Source: Deltaproteobacteria bacterium (GTDB lineage Bacteria > Desulfobacterota > Syntrophia > Syntrophales > UBA5619). Taken from it: a stretch of DNA of 32,662 bases. Positions 8,048-15,021 of the stretch are shown here, in pieces; positions within the stretch are counted from its first letter, which is position 1, and each line of letters begins with the position of its first letter. The stretch spans positions 1 through 32,662 of the forward strand of contig JAJFUM010000124.1 of NCBI GenBank assembly GCA_021372415.1, given 5' to 3'. Under the pieces are notes generated by a model. It worked only from the letters and a program-made list of their open reading frames with translations. It searched no databases and had not been told where the DNA came from. Both the position numbers and the translations under genes were made by a program.

Positions 8048-8251
8048 ATGACGCAGGCTCAAAGAGACATTCAAAGAAAACTAAGAATCCTTGAACAGGC
8101 TGCGCAAACGAAAAACGTATCTAAGACCTGCCGGTATTATGGAATTTCCCGTACTCAGTTTTATGAATGGAAGCGCAACCTCAAAGAACGAGGAGAAGCG
8201 GGGTTGGTCAATAGAAAAAGTGGGCACCCTTCTGCGTTACGCGCCAAATTA
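8048..8251 (+). pseudogene. IS481-like transposase N-terminal fragment
   Basis: An ATG at 8048 with GGGAGG seven bases ahead opens a helix-turn-helix domain of about 60 residues. Its pattern is NVSKTCRYYGISRTQFYEWK, then GEAGLVNRKSGHP, as in the first domain of IS481-type transposases. Similarity is lost after about residue 62-68 and the DDE catalytic domain is absent. The open frame itself continues to 8350 through unrelated sequence, running antisense into the 3' end of the class II aldolase gene. It is a truncated remnant, possibly able to make a small DNA-binding peptide but not a transposase. Confidence 0.75.
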
Positions 8252-8289
8252 CTTTGTTTCCGTTCGAGCTTGGCAGTTCCCCATAGAAA

Positions 8290-8877
8290 TCATATCGATT
8301 TTGACAAAATGGCTATTTTGGCCGTCATCTCTAAAAGTTCTGCAAGATAGAAGCTCCGTTCCAAGGATGTCTCAAATGTCACGATCCCATGATCCTTCAA
8401 AAGCAGCGAATGGATCGAACGATCCTCCCTAGAGAGGGTGTCACTGACATAGCGGCCGAGTTCTTCCGAGCCCGGCGGGGCATAGGGAACCAGCGGTGTG
8501 GCTATGATCTTGCGTTTTGCCGTAGAAGTCAGGAACGGAATTTCCTTCCCCTTGATCGCATATATCGTCGCGTAGGCGGGATGGACATGGTACACGCTCT
8601 GCACGTCCGGACGCTGCCGATAGATGGCCAGATGCATCTGCGTTTCTTTCGAAGGTTTCAGCCCGGCCGGATTCGAAAGGACCTCCCCATCCATGCCGAC
8701 ATAAAGGACACTCTCTTTCGTCACCTCTTTGAGCGAAACGCCGCTGGCGGTGATCAGGATGCCCTCCTGATGCCTGCTGCTCACATTTCCGCTGTCTGCA
8801 ATCGTTAAAAAACGATCGTATCCCAATACAGAATATTTGATGATATCCGCCAGCTTATCTCTATATTCCTTTTCCAT
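8290..8877 (-). CDS. Class II aldolase/adducin family protein, probable 3-oxo-tetronate 4-phosphate decarboxylase
   Basis: Zinc-dependent enzyme of the FucA/AraD fold, 195 residues. Zinc ligands are visible as His97 and His99 (HVHPAY) and His163 (KDHGIV). A catalytic acid candidate is Glu78, in the usual position ahead of a conserved MH pair. The adjoining gene, 2 bp upstream, is a four-carbon sugar-acid kinase. In the OtnK/OtnC pathway of Zhang and co-workers such a pair converts 3-oxo-tetronate through its 4-phosphate to dihydroxyacetone phosphate and CO2. That makes the OtnC role the best guess; a true aldolase acting on a related phosphate cannot be excluded. The C-terminus is a little shorter than usual (OtnC is about 210 residues) and abuts an IS481-like scrap, so a few end residues may have been lost. 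Confidence 0.82.
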   Translation of the reverse strand: MEKEYRDKLADIIKYSVLGYDRFLTIADSGNVSSRHQEGILITASGVSLKEVTKESVLYVGMDGEVLSNPAGLKPSKETQMHLAIYRQRPDVQSVYHVHPAYATIYAIKGKEIPFLTSTAKRKIIATPLVPYAPPGSEELGRYVSDTLSREDRSIHSLLLKDHGIVTFETSLERSFYLAELLEMTAKIAILSKSI

Positions 8878-8879
8878 GA

Positions 8880-10118
8880 TTATTCCTCTTCCATGCCGAG
8901 CATCCGGCAGATCGCCGCGTCCGAGCCAATGGAGCCGCCTTTAATGGAAAAACTCTTTCCCGCGTAGGGACCGTCTCCAATCGTGCCGGTGCCGACCCCT
9001 GTTTCCGGTTTTTCAGACAGATAGAGCTTGGTGATTCCCAAGCCGTGCAGAATGGCATAGGATGTTTCCCCGCCTACGACGACAATGCGGTCGAAGTGAA
9101 TCGACGCACAGATTTTCTCTGCGCATTGGGCAATGGAGGCCAGAATCAGATCCGACACCTTCTCGCCGCCCATTCCAGGTGAAAGCCTGGGGGATAGGAT
9201 GAAGCTCCCGCTTTCGCTTGCCTTCAGGCAGTTCCGGATGGCCTCGGCAAGCGCCGAGCGATCTCCGGAGACGACGTTATCCATATCCAGGATTACTTCC
9301 GACAATCCCCTCCTTTGCGCCGCTGCGATCTGTCTTCTGACCACGCTGTAGGCCGATGCCGTAAAACATGCACAGCGCAGATCTTTCCCGGGCGTGTAGA
9401 TGACTTCTTTCGGCCTCCCGTACAGATAGTCCGCAAGGCCCCATCCGAGCCCGTTGGAACCGGCCCAAAGGGCGTTCGCATAATGTGGGGACAGCGTACG
9501 AATGATCTTTGAACAGTCCGCGTCCCCTGTCACATCAAATACGAGGACCTGGAGACCCTTCCCGGTCGCGTCCCGGACATCCTCCAGCAAACGGTTCCCT
9601 TTCACCTTATCAATATCGACAAGCCCCACCGGCAGGGTGGCGTCTTTCGCCAAAATGTCCGGAATATAGGCGGACCGTTGCCGCTTCAATGGATCTTCCG
9701 TGCCGAACACGGATTTGGGGAGAATCACCCCCTCCACGTATTGGTTTCCATATAAGGTAAAGGTATTTCTGGATGGAGAATGGTCCAGAACAAAGCACAC
9801 CTCCATTCCAAGCCCTTTCATGATGCCTTCCATCTCGAATGTCGCGTTTCCGCGGAATCCGGTATCCATTTTCTTCATGACGAGCTGATCCGGCAACTCT
9901 CGGATTTTCGCTGCAAGCTCTTGGTGCCGCTTGCGGGATTCTTCCCCCTTAAGGGTTCGCGAAGACATGTTAATGGAAATCACTTCCCGGCCGTTGTGAG
10001 GAAGGATATGGTTTTCATGAGCAATCTCGACGCGCACCCTGCTCCCGCTTGCCATGGAAAAGGAGCTTGAATCCACGGCCCCTGTCAAATCATCCGAAAC
10101 AATGGTCAGATTCTTCAT
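8880..10118 (-). CDS. Four-carbon acid sugar kinase family protein (DUF1537/OtnK-like)
   Basis: ATP-dependent kinase of the DUF1537 family, which phosphorylates four-carbon sugar acids such as threonate, erythronate or their 2-/3-oxo forms. It has 412 residues from the ATG at 10118. The N-terminal substrate domain opens with TIVSDDLTGAVDSS (family hallmark DDLTGA). KKMDTGFRGN follows at about 90. The C-terminal nucleotide domain has VVGGETSYAIL and later a KGGSIGSD motif, where relatives have KSGGFG. A GTG eight codons upstream (10142) is possible, but GGGAAGG lies well placed before 10118. It stands 2 bp ahead of the aldolase-fold gene, giving a two-gene unit. The exact substrate is not readable. 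No dehydrogenase or PdxA2 partner lies nearby, which argues for the OtnK/OtnC route over the threonate one. Confidence 0.88.
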   Translation of the reverse strand: MKNLTIVSDDLTGAVDSSSFSMASGSRVRVEIAHENHILPHNGREVISINMSSRTLKGEESRKRHQELAAKIRELPDQLVMKKMDTGFRGNATFEMEGIMKGLGMEVCFVLDHSPSRNTFTLYGNQYVEGVILPKSVFGTEDPLKRQRSAYIPDILAKDATLPVGLVDIDKVKGNRLLEDVRDATGKGLQVLVFDVTGDADCSKIIRTLSPHYANALWAGSNGLGWGLADYLYGRPKEVIYTPGKDLRCACFTASAYSVVRRQIAAAQRRGLSEVILDMDNVVSGDRSALAEAIRNCLKASESGSFILSPRLSPGMGGEKVSDLILASIAQCAEKICASIHFDRIVVVGGETSYAILHGLGITKLYLSEKPETGVGTGTIGDGPYAGKSFSIKGGSIGSDAAICRMLGMEEE

Positions 10119-10240
10119 GGAATCGTTATCCTTCCCTTCCACCCATAAGAACCCATCCCTTCACTTTGTCACCGTCCTGCGGAGTCATCTTTGTTGCTGA
10201 ATCTTGGAAATCAGGTTGGAAATCGTTCGGCGGAAATGAA

Positions 10241-10274
10241 AACGGAGGCCGGAATAATCACCTAAGCCCCCGTT
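10241..10274 (-). terminator. Intrinsic terminator after tRNA-Glu
   Basis: On the minus strand, 7 nt after the CCA of tRNA-Glu, the arms AACGGGGGC and GCCTCCGTT form a 9-bp stem with one G-U pair and a 16-nt loop. The stem runs into GTTTTCATTT. This is a reasonable rho-independent terminator for the gltX-tRNA unit and marks where the accessory patch to its left begins. Confidence 0.65.
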
Positions 10275-10281
10275 ATTTTTA

Positions 10282-10356
10282 TGGTAGTCCCAAGGGGAGT
10301 TGAACCCCTGCTTCCGGCGTGAGAGGCCAGCGTCCTAACCACTAGACGATGGGACC
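10282..10356 (-). tRNA. tRNA-Glu (anticodon CTC)
   Basis: The minus strand folds as a full cloverleaf. The acceptor stem is GGTCCCA/TGGGACT with a terminal G-U pair, the D arm is GTC/GAC, the anticodon stem CTGGC/GCCGG has loop CTCTCAC and thus anticodon CTC (decodes GAG), and the T arm is AGGGG/CCCCT with loop TTCAACT. The discriminator base is A and the CCA tail is encoded in the DNA. It lies about 100 bp downstream of gltX on the same strand, so the tRNA and its own synthetase may be cotranscribed. Confidence 0.95.
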
Positions 10357-10457
10357 GTGGTCGGGGAACCGGGCAATGAAACCGCCGGGCCGTCCCCCTT
10401 TTGCCTCGAGCGGAATGCTGCTTTTAATGAAAATCCGCAAAAATGTCAAGACGAAAT

Positions 10458-11864
10458 TCAGCCGGCGGTCCCGATCCGTGCAATGGCGGCCCGGATCCGC
10501 TGGACGGTCCTCTGCTTGCCCAGGGTGACCATCACCTCGTCGATCCCGGGGCTCACGGTCCGGCCGGTCAGGGCCACACGGACAGCCTGGGCGATCCACT
10601 TGAGCTTCGTCCCCCGCTCCTCGGCCAGGGCCCGGAGGAAGGCCTCCAGGCCGCTCTTCGTGTAGTCGTCAAGGGCCGGGATCCTGTCCGCGACCGCCTC
10701 CAGGTGCCCCTTGTACTCCGGCGTCAGGAACTGAGCCGCCGCCTCGGGGTTGTAGGGGATCTCGTCCAGGAAGTAAAAGGCCCCGGAATCGGCCAGTTCC
10801 ACCAGGGTCTTGGCCCGCTCCTTGAGGTCCGAGACCGCCTTGGCCACGAAGGGCCGGTCGGAGACGTCGAAGCCGCGCTGCACCCAGAAGGGAAGCATCG
10901 CCTCGATCAGACGCTCCTCGGGGTAGGTCTTGATGTAATGCTGGTTCAGCCAGAGGAGCTTGTCGGGGTTGAAGACAGCCGCCGACTTGCCGACCGCCTC
11001 CAGGGAGAACTTGGCGATCAGTTCCTCGGTCGAGAAGATCTCCTGGTCGCCGTAGGACCAGCCCAGGCGGACCAGGTAGTTGACAAGGGCCTCGGGGAGG
11101 AGTCCCATTTCCTGATAGGCCATGACCGAGGTCGCCCCGTGGCGCTTGCTGAGCCTGGCCTTGTCGGCCCCGAGGATCATCGGGACATGGCCGAACAGGG
11201 GCACTTCGTAGCCCAGGGCCTCGTAGATCTGGATCTGCTTGGGCGTGTTGTTCACGTGGTCGTCCCCCCGGATCACGTGGGTGATCCCCATCTGGGCATC
11301 GTCCACGACCACGGCGAAGTTGTAGGTCGGATAGCCGTCGGCCCGTTCGATGATGAGGTCGTCCAACTCCTCGTTGCTGAAGGCGATGTCCCCCTTGATC
11401 AGGTCGTGGAGCACGGTCGTGCCCACCTCAGGGGAGCGGAACCGGACCACGGAGTTCGCCGACCGGGCCAGCCCCCTCTCGCGACAGGTTCCGTCGTACT
11501 TGGGCTTTCGCCCCTCGGCCATGGCCTTTTTGCGTTTCGCCTCCAGTTCCTCGGGGGTGCAGGTGCAGTAGTAGGCCTTGCCCTCGTCGATCAGTTTCTG
11601 GACCATCTCGCGGTGAATCCCGACCCTTTCGGCCTGGAAGTAGGGCCCCTCGTCCCAGTTCAGTCCAAGCCATGTCATGGCGTCGAGAATGGCCCGCGTC
11701 GACTCCTCGGTCGAGCGGACCTGGTCCGTGTCCTCCACCCGCAGAACGAAGGTCCCCTCGACCCTCCGAGTGAAGAGCCAGTTGAAGAGGGCCGTCCGGG
11801 CCCCGCCGATGTGGAGGAACCCCGTGGGTGAGGGGGCAAAACGCGTTCTGATCTTCTGGGTCAT
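10458..11864 (-). CDS. gltX: Glutamyl-tRNA synthetase
   Basis: Charges tRNA-Glu with glutamate in the cytoplasm. It has 468 residues, the usual size for bacterial GluRS. The class I signature reads [13 protein letters not shown] (HIGH-type motif at about 18-21). The second signature reads RLSKRHG near residue 239 (KMSKS-type). A CTC...C zinc-type pattern is at about 97-125 (YYCTCTPEE and later TCRERG). The C-terminal anticodon-binding helical domain is complete. The chosen start is ATG at 11864; a TTG two codons earlier is possible. The gene is followed on the same strand by tRNA-Glu(CTC), its own substrate. It is divergent from the yceD-rpmF block, and its leader contains an unusually long inverted repeat. 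Confidence 0.97.
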   Translation of the reverse strand: MTQKIRTRFAPSPTGFLHIGGARTALFNWLFTRRVEGTFVLRVEDTDQVRSTEESTRAILDAMTWLGLNWDEGPYFQAERVGIHREMVQKLIDEGKAYYCTCTPEELEAKRKKAMAEGRKPKYDGTCRERGLARSANSVVRFRSPEVGTTVLHDLIKGDIAFSNEELDDLIIERADGYPTYNFAVVVDDAQMGITHVIRGDDHVNNTPKQIQIYEALGYEVPLFGHVPMILGADKARLSKRHGATSVMAYQEMGLLPEALVNYLVRLGWSYGDQEIFSTEELIAKFSLEAVGKSAAVFNPDKLLWLNQHYIKTYPEERLIEAMLPFWVQRGFDVSDRPFVAKAVSDLKERAKTLVELADSGAFYFLDEIPYNPEAAAQFLTPEYKGHLEAVADRIPALDDYTKSGLEAFLRALAEERGTKLKWIAQAVRVALTGRTVSPGIDEVMVTLGKQRTVQRIRAAIARIGTAG

Positions 11865-12229
11865 CGTCAACCGCCTTTTCGGTCCCCCGGATCACGGCGA
11901 TACCGCCCTTTCGGGACGGTATCGCCGTGATCCGGGACACTTTTTCCTCGCCATATAGGGCCCCATCCCCCTTTTTGTCAAGGCGGATTTCGCCGGAAGG
12001 TCCCCTGGGGCGCAGGCCGGTGCGACCGGCCCCGGCAGGTGAACCCGGGGAGCCGGCAGGAAGATTCCATTTGAATTTATCCCCCGTTGCGTTTATAAAT
12101 CTCCCGTAAACGGCCGGATCGGCGAAATTCTCCTTGACAATCCGGATGGTTTATAATTTACTTCAACCCTTTACACGGTATGGCCCCCTGCGGGGGACCG
12201 GCCGTTGAATTTGGGAAAGAGGACACTCT
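11865..12229. other. Divergent promoter region between gltX and yceD
   Basis: 365 bp without a gene. It holds the long inverted repeat at 11886-11936, a GC-rich middle and an AT-richer right part. For the rightward genes a perfect TTGACA (12134-12139) and a perfect TATAAT (12152-12157) occur but are only 12 bp apart, too close to form one standard promoter. One of them may pair with a weaker partner. A small CCCCC-TGC-GGGGG hairpin near 12184-12196 lies in the yceD leader. Confidence 0.5.
11886..11936. repeat. Long perfect inverted repeat in gltX leader
   Basis: The 20-bp arm CCCGGATCACGGCGATACCG (11886-11905) is exactly reverse-complementary to 11917-11936, separated by 11 bp that can add two further G-C pairs after one mismatch. 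The rightward end is followed by ACACTTTTT. It sits 22 bp upstream of the gltX ATG. No protein is encoded. It could be a terminator acting rightward, a REP-like repeat, or an mRNA leader structure affecting gltX translation. Confidence 0.85.
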
Positions 12230-12769
12230 TTGAAGATCACCGTCAGCAAGATCCCCGACGGGGGGATGAACCTCCGGGCCGAGAAGGACGGAAAATGGTT
12301 CCAGGGCATGATCCGGAATGGGTCGCCCTGCGATTTCTCCCTGGAGAGGATCGAGGTCGCCTGCAGCGTCCAGAGGATGAAGGAGAACGTCTTCATCGAG
12401 GGGACCCTGTCGACCATGGTCGAGGCCCCCTGCTGCCGCTGCCTGGAGCCGACGAAGATCCCGGTCGGGGCCTCGTTCAAGTACACGTTCTGTCCGCCCC
12501 CCGCCGATTCCCGGGAGGAATGGGAGCTGAAGGCCGAGGATCTCGATTTCGCCTATTACGAGGAGGACACGATCGACCTGGACAACCTGATCTTCGAGCA
12601 GGTCGTGCTCCAGGTCCCGATCAAACCGCTCTGCAGGGAGTCCTGCAAGGGGCTCTGCCCCCACTGCGGGATCAATTTGAATACGGCAAGCTGCAACTGC
12701 CGGACCGAAACCTTTGACGAACGGCTGGCCGTCCTCAGGGGGTTCCAGGTCAAACCGGAGAAACATTAA
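12230..12769 (+). CDS. yceD: YceD/DUF177 family protein
   Basis: Small cytoplasmic protein of the DUF177 family, 179 residues. In many bacteria and plants this family is linked to rpmF and to 23S rRNA accumulation. The family's cysteine pattern is clear: CCRC at 68-71 and a C-terminal cluster C135, C139, C143, C146, C155, C157 (CKGLCPHCG then CNC), which suggests metal binding in this lineage. The start is a TTG at 12230, preceded by AGAGGA at a proper distance; no ATG fits the conserved N-terminus. It is followed 23 bp later by rpmF, the standard pairing. It is the first gene of the rightward core block. Confidence 0.92.
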   Translation: MKITVSKIPDGGMNLRAEKDGKWFQGMIRNGSPCDFSLERIEVACSVQRMKENVFIEGTLSTMVEAPCCRCLEPTKIPVGASFKYTFCPPPADSREEWELKAEDLDFAYYEEDTIDLDNLIFEQVVLQVPIKPLCRESCKGLCPHCGINLNTASCNCRTETFDERLAVLRGFQVKPEKH

Positions 12770-12792
12770 GCCAGAAAGAAGGTTAATCCACT

Positions 12793-12978
12793 ATGCCGAA
12801 TCCAATCAAGCGACACTCCAAATCGAGAAAGAACATGAGAAGGGCCCACGACTTCCTGAAGCCGGTCCTGGCATCGGCCTGTCCGCAGTGCCACGAACCC
12901 AAGCTGCCCCACCATGTCTGCCCCAACTGCGGCACCTACAAAGGCAGGGAAGTCGTCCCGATCGAAAAGGCCTCCTAA
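12793..12978 (+). CDS. rpmF: 50S ribosomal protein L32
   Basis: Large-subunit ribosomal protein, 61 residues. It begins with the conserved [19 protein letters not shown]. It carries four cysteines at 30, 33, 43 and 46 (CPQC and CPNCG), so it is the zinc-binding form of L32. The C-terminal GTYKGREV is typical. It sits between yceD and fabD, linking ribosome and fatty-acid synthesis genes as in many bacteria. The spacing to fabD is only 22 bp. plsX and fabH, which often stand between rpmF and fabD, are absent. Confidence 0.97.
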   Translation: MPNPIKRHSKSRKNMRRAHDFLKPVLASACPQCHEPKLPHHVCPNCGTYKGREVVPIEKAS

Positions 12979-13000
12979 ACCGCCTCGCGGGGAAAAACCC

Positions 13001-13945
13001 ATGGGTCCATTCGGTCTTGTCTTTCCCGGGCAGGGCTCGCAATACCCCGGCATGGGCCAGGACCTCCACCGGAGGGATGGGGGCGTCCGGGAGCTCTTCG
13101 CCGAGGCCGGGAAGGTCCTTGGCGAGGACATGGCCGCCCTCTGCTTTGAGGGCCCCCAGGAACGCCTTGACCAGACCGTCAACACGCAGATTGCCATGCT
13201 CACGGTGGATTTGGCTGCCTGGCGGGCCTTTGCAGGGCGTGTGTCCGCGAAGCCTCTGGTCATGGCCGGCCACAGCCTGGGCGAATACGCCGCCCTCCAC
13301 GCCGCCGGGGCCCTGAACCTTGCCGACGTCCTGGCCCTGGTCCAGAAGCGGGCCATCCTCCACCAGGAGGCCGTGCCCCTGGGAGAAGGGGCCATGGCGG
13401 CCCTGATGGGCCTTACCTGGGAAGAAGCGGAGAAATTCTGCCGCCGGATCGACGGGACCCTGCAGGCCCTGGCCCCCTCCATCGAAAACGCTCCCGGCCA
13501 GATCGTGGTCTCGGGACGCGCCACGGCCGTCGACGCCCTCATCGCCGCGGCGGGGAGCGGGGACGGCATCCGGGCGGTGAAGCTCGCCGTCAGCGTCCCC
13601 TGCCATTGCCCCCTCCTGGCGGAGGCGGCCAAGCGGTTCACGGAGGAGGCGGTCCGCATCGATTTCAAGGACTGCGAAGTCCCGGTCATCCCCAACTGCG
13701 ACCCCTCGATCCTCCATTCGCGCGGACGGACCAGGGACCTCCTCGCCCGGCAGATCACCTCCCCGGTCCGGTGGCGGGAGACGATCGAAAAGATGGTCGC
13801 TATGGGCGTCGAGACGATCGTGGAGTTGGGGCCCAAGCGGACCCTCTCCGGCCTGATCCGGCGGATCGACCGGAAGGTACGCCTCCTCAACGTGGAGGAC
13901 GGAGAATCGCTGGACAGGACCGTGGCGGCGCTCGCGGAGGGATGA
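13001..13945 (+). CDS. fabD: Malonyl-CoA:ACP transacylase
   Basis: Moves malonyl from CoA to acyl carrier protein, feeding type II fatty-acid synthesis. It has 314 residues. It opens with FPGQGSQYPGMG. The nucleophile is Ser92 in GHSLGE, a QKR motif follows at about 119, and the catalytic His202 is in SVPCHCPLL. These positions match the E. coli enzyme closely. The open frame extends upstream into rpmF, but ATG 13001 begins the conserved sequence and was chosen. fabG starts 4 bp after its stop, so the two are coupled. The protein is standard apart from the Cys next to His202 in place of the common Ser or Phe. Confidence 0.97.
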   Translation: MGPFGLVFPGQGSQYPGMGQDLHRRDGGVRELFAEAGKVLGEDMAALCFEGPQERLDQTVNTQIAMLTVDLAAWRAFAGRVSAKPLVMAGHSLGEYAALHAAGALNLADVLALVQKRAILHQEAVPLGEGAMAALMGLTWEEAEKFCRRIDGTLQALAPSIENAPGQIVVSGRATAVDALIAAAGSGDGIRAVKLAVSVPCHCPLLAEAAKRFTEEAVRIDFKDCEVPVIPNCDPSILHSRGRTRDLLARQITSPVRWRETIEKMVAMGVETIVELGPKRTLSGLIRRIDRKVRLLNVEDGESLDRTVAALAEG

Positions 13946-13949
13946 TCCC

Positions 13950-14687
13950 ATGGAACAGAGAACGGCACTGGTCACCGGCGGCTCCAGGGGGATCGGGCGC
14001 GCAATCGCCGTGAGGCTGGCCCGGGAAGGGATCTTCACGGTCGTCAACTACCGGAAGGACGACGCGGCAGCGGAAGAGACGCTGGCCGAGATCCAGGCCG
14101 CAGGCGGCCAGGGGAAGCTCCTGCGCTTCGACGTGGCCGGCTTCCAGGAGACCCAGGAGGCCATCCAGGCGATCGTCGCCGAGAGGGGCCGCCTGGACAT
14201 CCTGGTGAACAACGCGGGACGGACAGCCGACGGCCTGATCGTCCGGCAGAAGGAAGCAGACTGGGACCTCCTGATCGACACGAACCTCAAGGGGGTCCTC
14301 AACTGCTGCCGGGCCGCGACCCGGACGATGCTCAGACAGGAGTGGGGGCGAATCGTCAACATCACCTCCATCGTGGCCGAGGCTGGAAACGCCGGGCAGG
14401 CCGCCTACAGCGCCTCCAAGGCGGGCGTCATCGGCCTGACCAAGGCCCTGGCCAGGGAACTGGGGTCGCGGAACATTTGCGTCAACGCCGTCTCGCCGGG
14501 ATGGATCGGGACGGCCATGACCGAGTCGCTCACCGGGGCGCAGCGGGAGGCCCTGATCCGGCAGATTCCGCTTGGACGACCGGGCCTTCCCGAGGAGGTC
14601 GCGGCAGCGGTCGCCTTCCTCGCTTCGGAGGAGGCGGGCTACATCACCGGCCAGGTCCTCCGGGTCAACGGCGGCCTGTACCTTTAG
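13950..14687 (+). CDS. fabG: 3-oxoacyl-ACP reductase
   Basis: NADPH-dependent reduction of 3-oxoacyl-ACP in fatty-acid elongation. It has 245 residues, the usual size for this short-chain dehydrogenase. The Rossmann motif GGSRGIGRA is at about 10-18, NNAG near 87-90, and the catalytic triad is Ser140, Tyr153 and Lys157 (YSASK). The C-terminal RVNGGLYL matches the FabG ending. It lies between fabD and acpP, which supports FabG over other short-chain reductases. A G/C-rich hairpin follows 8 bp after its stop. Confidence 0.96.
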   Translation: MEQRTALVTGGSRGIGRAIAVRLAREGIFTVVNYRKDDAAAEETLAEIQAAGGQGKLLRFDVAGFQETQEAIQAIVAERGRLDILVNNAGRTADGLIVRQKEADWDLLIDTNLKGVLNCCRAATRTMLRQEWGRIVNITSIVAEAGNAGQAAYSASKAGVIGLTKALARELGSRNICVNAVSPGWIGTAMTESLTGAQREALIRQIPLGRPGLPEEVAAAVAFLASEEAGYITGQVLRVNGGLYL

Positions 14688-14695
14688 GATTTCAT

Positions 14696-14715
14696 CCCCC
14701 TGCCGGAGCAGGGGG
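14696..14715 (+). terminator. Hairpin between fabG and acpP, possible attenuator
   Basis: CCCCCTGC (14696-14703) and GCAGGGGG (14708-14715) form a perfect 8-bp stem with a CGGA loop, followed by CATTTTCAC. The T-run is short, so it may be a partial terminator or an RNA-processing or stabilising structure setting acpP expression apart from fabD-fabG. The acpP Shine-Dalgarno AGGAGG begins 11 bp further on. Confidence 0.55.
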
Positions 14716-14739
14716 CATTTTCACTAGGAGGAAGTTTTC

Positions 14740-14985
14740 ATGACACTTGAAGAAAAGGTCATCAGCATTATTATGGAGCAACTGGACGTGACGAAAGAGG
14801 AGTGCGTCCCCGAGGCCTCGTTCATCGACGACCTGGGAGCCGATTCCCTGGATCTGGTCGAGCTGATCATGGAGATGGAGGAGACCTTCAACGTCCAGAT
14901 CGCCGACAACGAGCTCGAGAAGATCCGGTCCATCAAGGACGTCCTCGAATACCTCAAGGGCCGGAACGTCGCCTGGCACGAATAG
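14740..14985 (+). CDS. acpP: Acyl carrier protein
   Basis: Carries growing acyl chains on a 4'-phosphopantetheine arm. It has 81 residues, strongly acidic. The modification site is Ser36 in GADSLDLVEL, the classic DSL motif. The helix pattern and the C-terminal IRSIKDVLEYL fit FAS II ACP. It has a strong Shine-Dalgarno (AGGAGG) and stands between fabG and fabF, the standard place for the housekeeping acpP. Its length is slightly above E. coli AcpP (78). Confidence 0.97.
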   Translation: MTLEEKVISIIMEQLDVTKEECVPEASFIDDLGADSLDLVELIMEMEETFNVQIADNELEKIRSIKDVLEYLKGRNVAWHE

Positions 14986-15021
14986 CCGGAAGAACGACTT
15001 GATTGCGGAGGGGAAAGACCT

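Noticed and set aside
10282..10356. tRNA-Glu 3' end as an integration site for the accessory patch
   Set aside because: No integrase gene and no second copy of the tRNA end was seen between 5100 and 10280.
10443..11831. Long rightward open frame of 462 codons
   Set aside because: Lies exactly antisense to gltX, with Gly/Val/Asp/Leu/Arg-biased shadow composition typical of high-GC DNA and no family motif.
12134..12157. Perfect TTGACA and TATAAT boxes upstream of yceD
   Set aside because: Only 12 bp apart, too short for a sigma-70 promoter; not called as one promoter.
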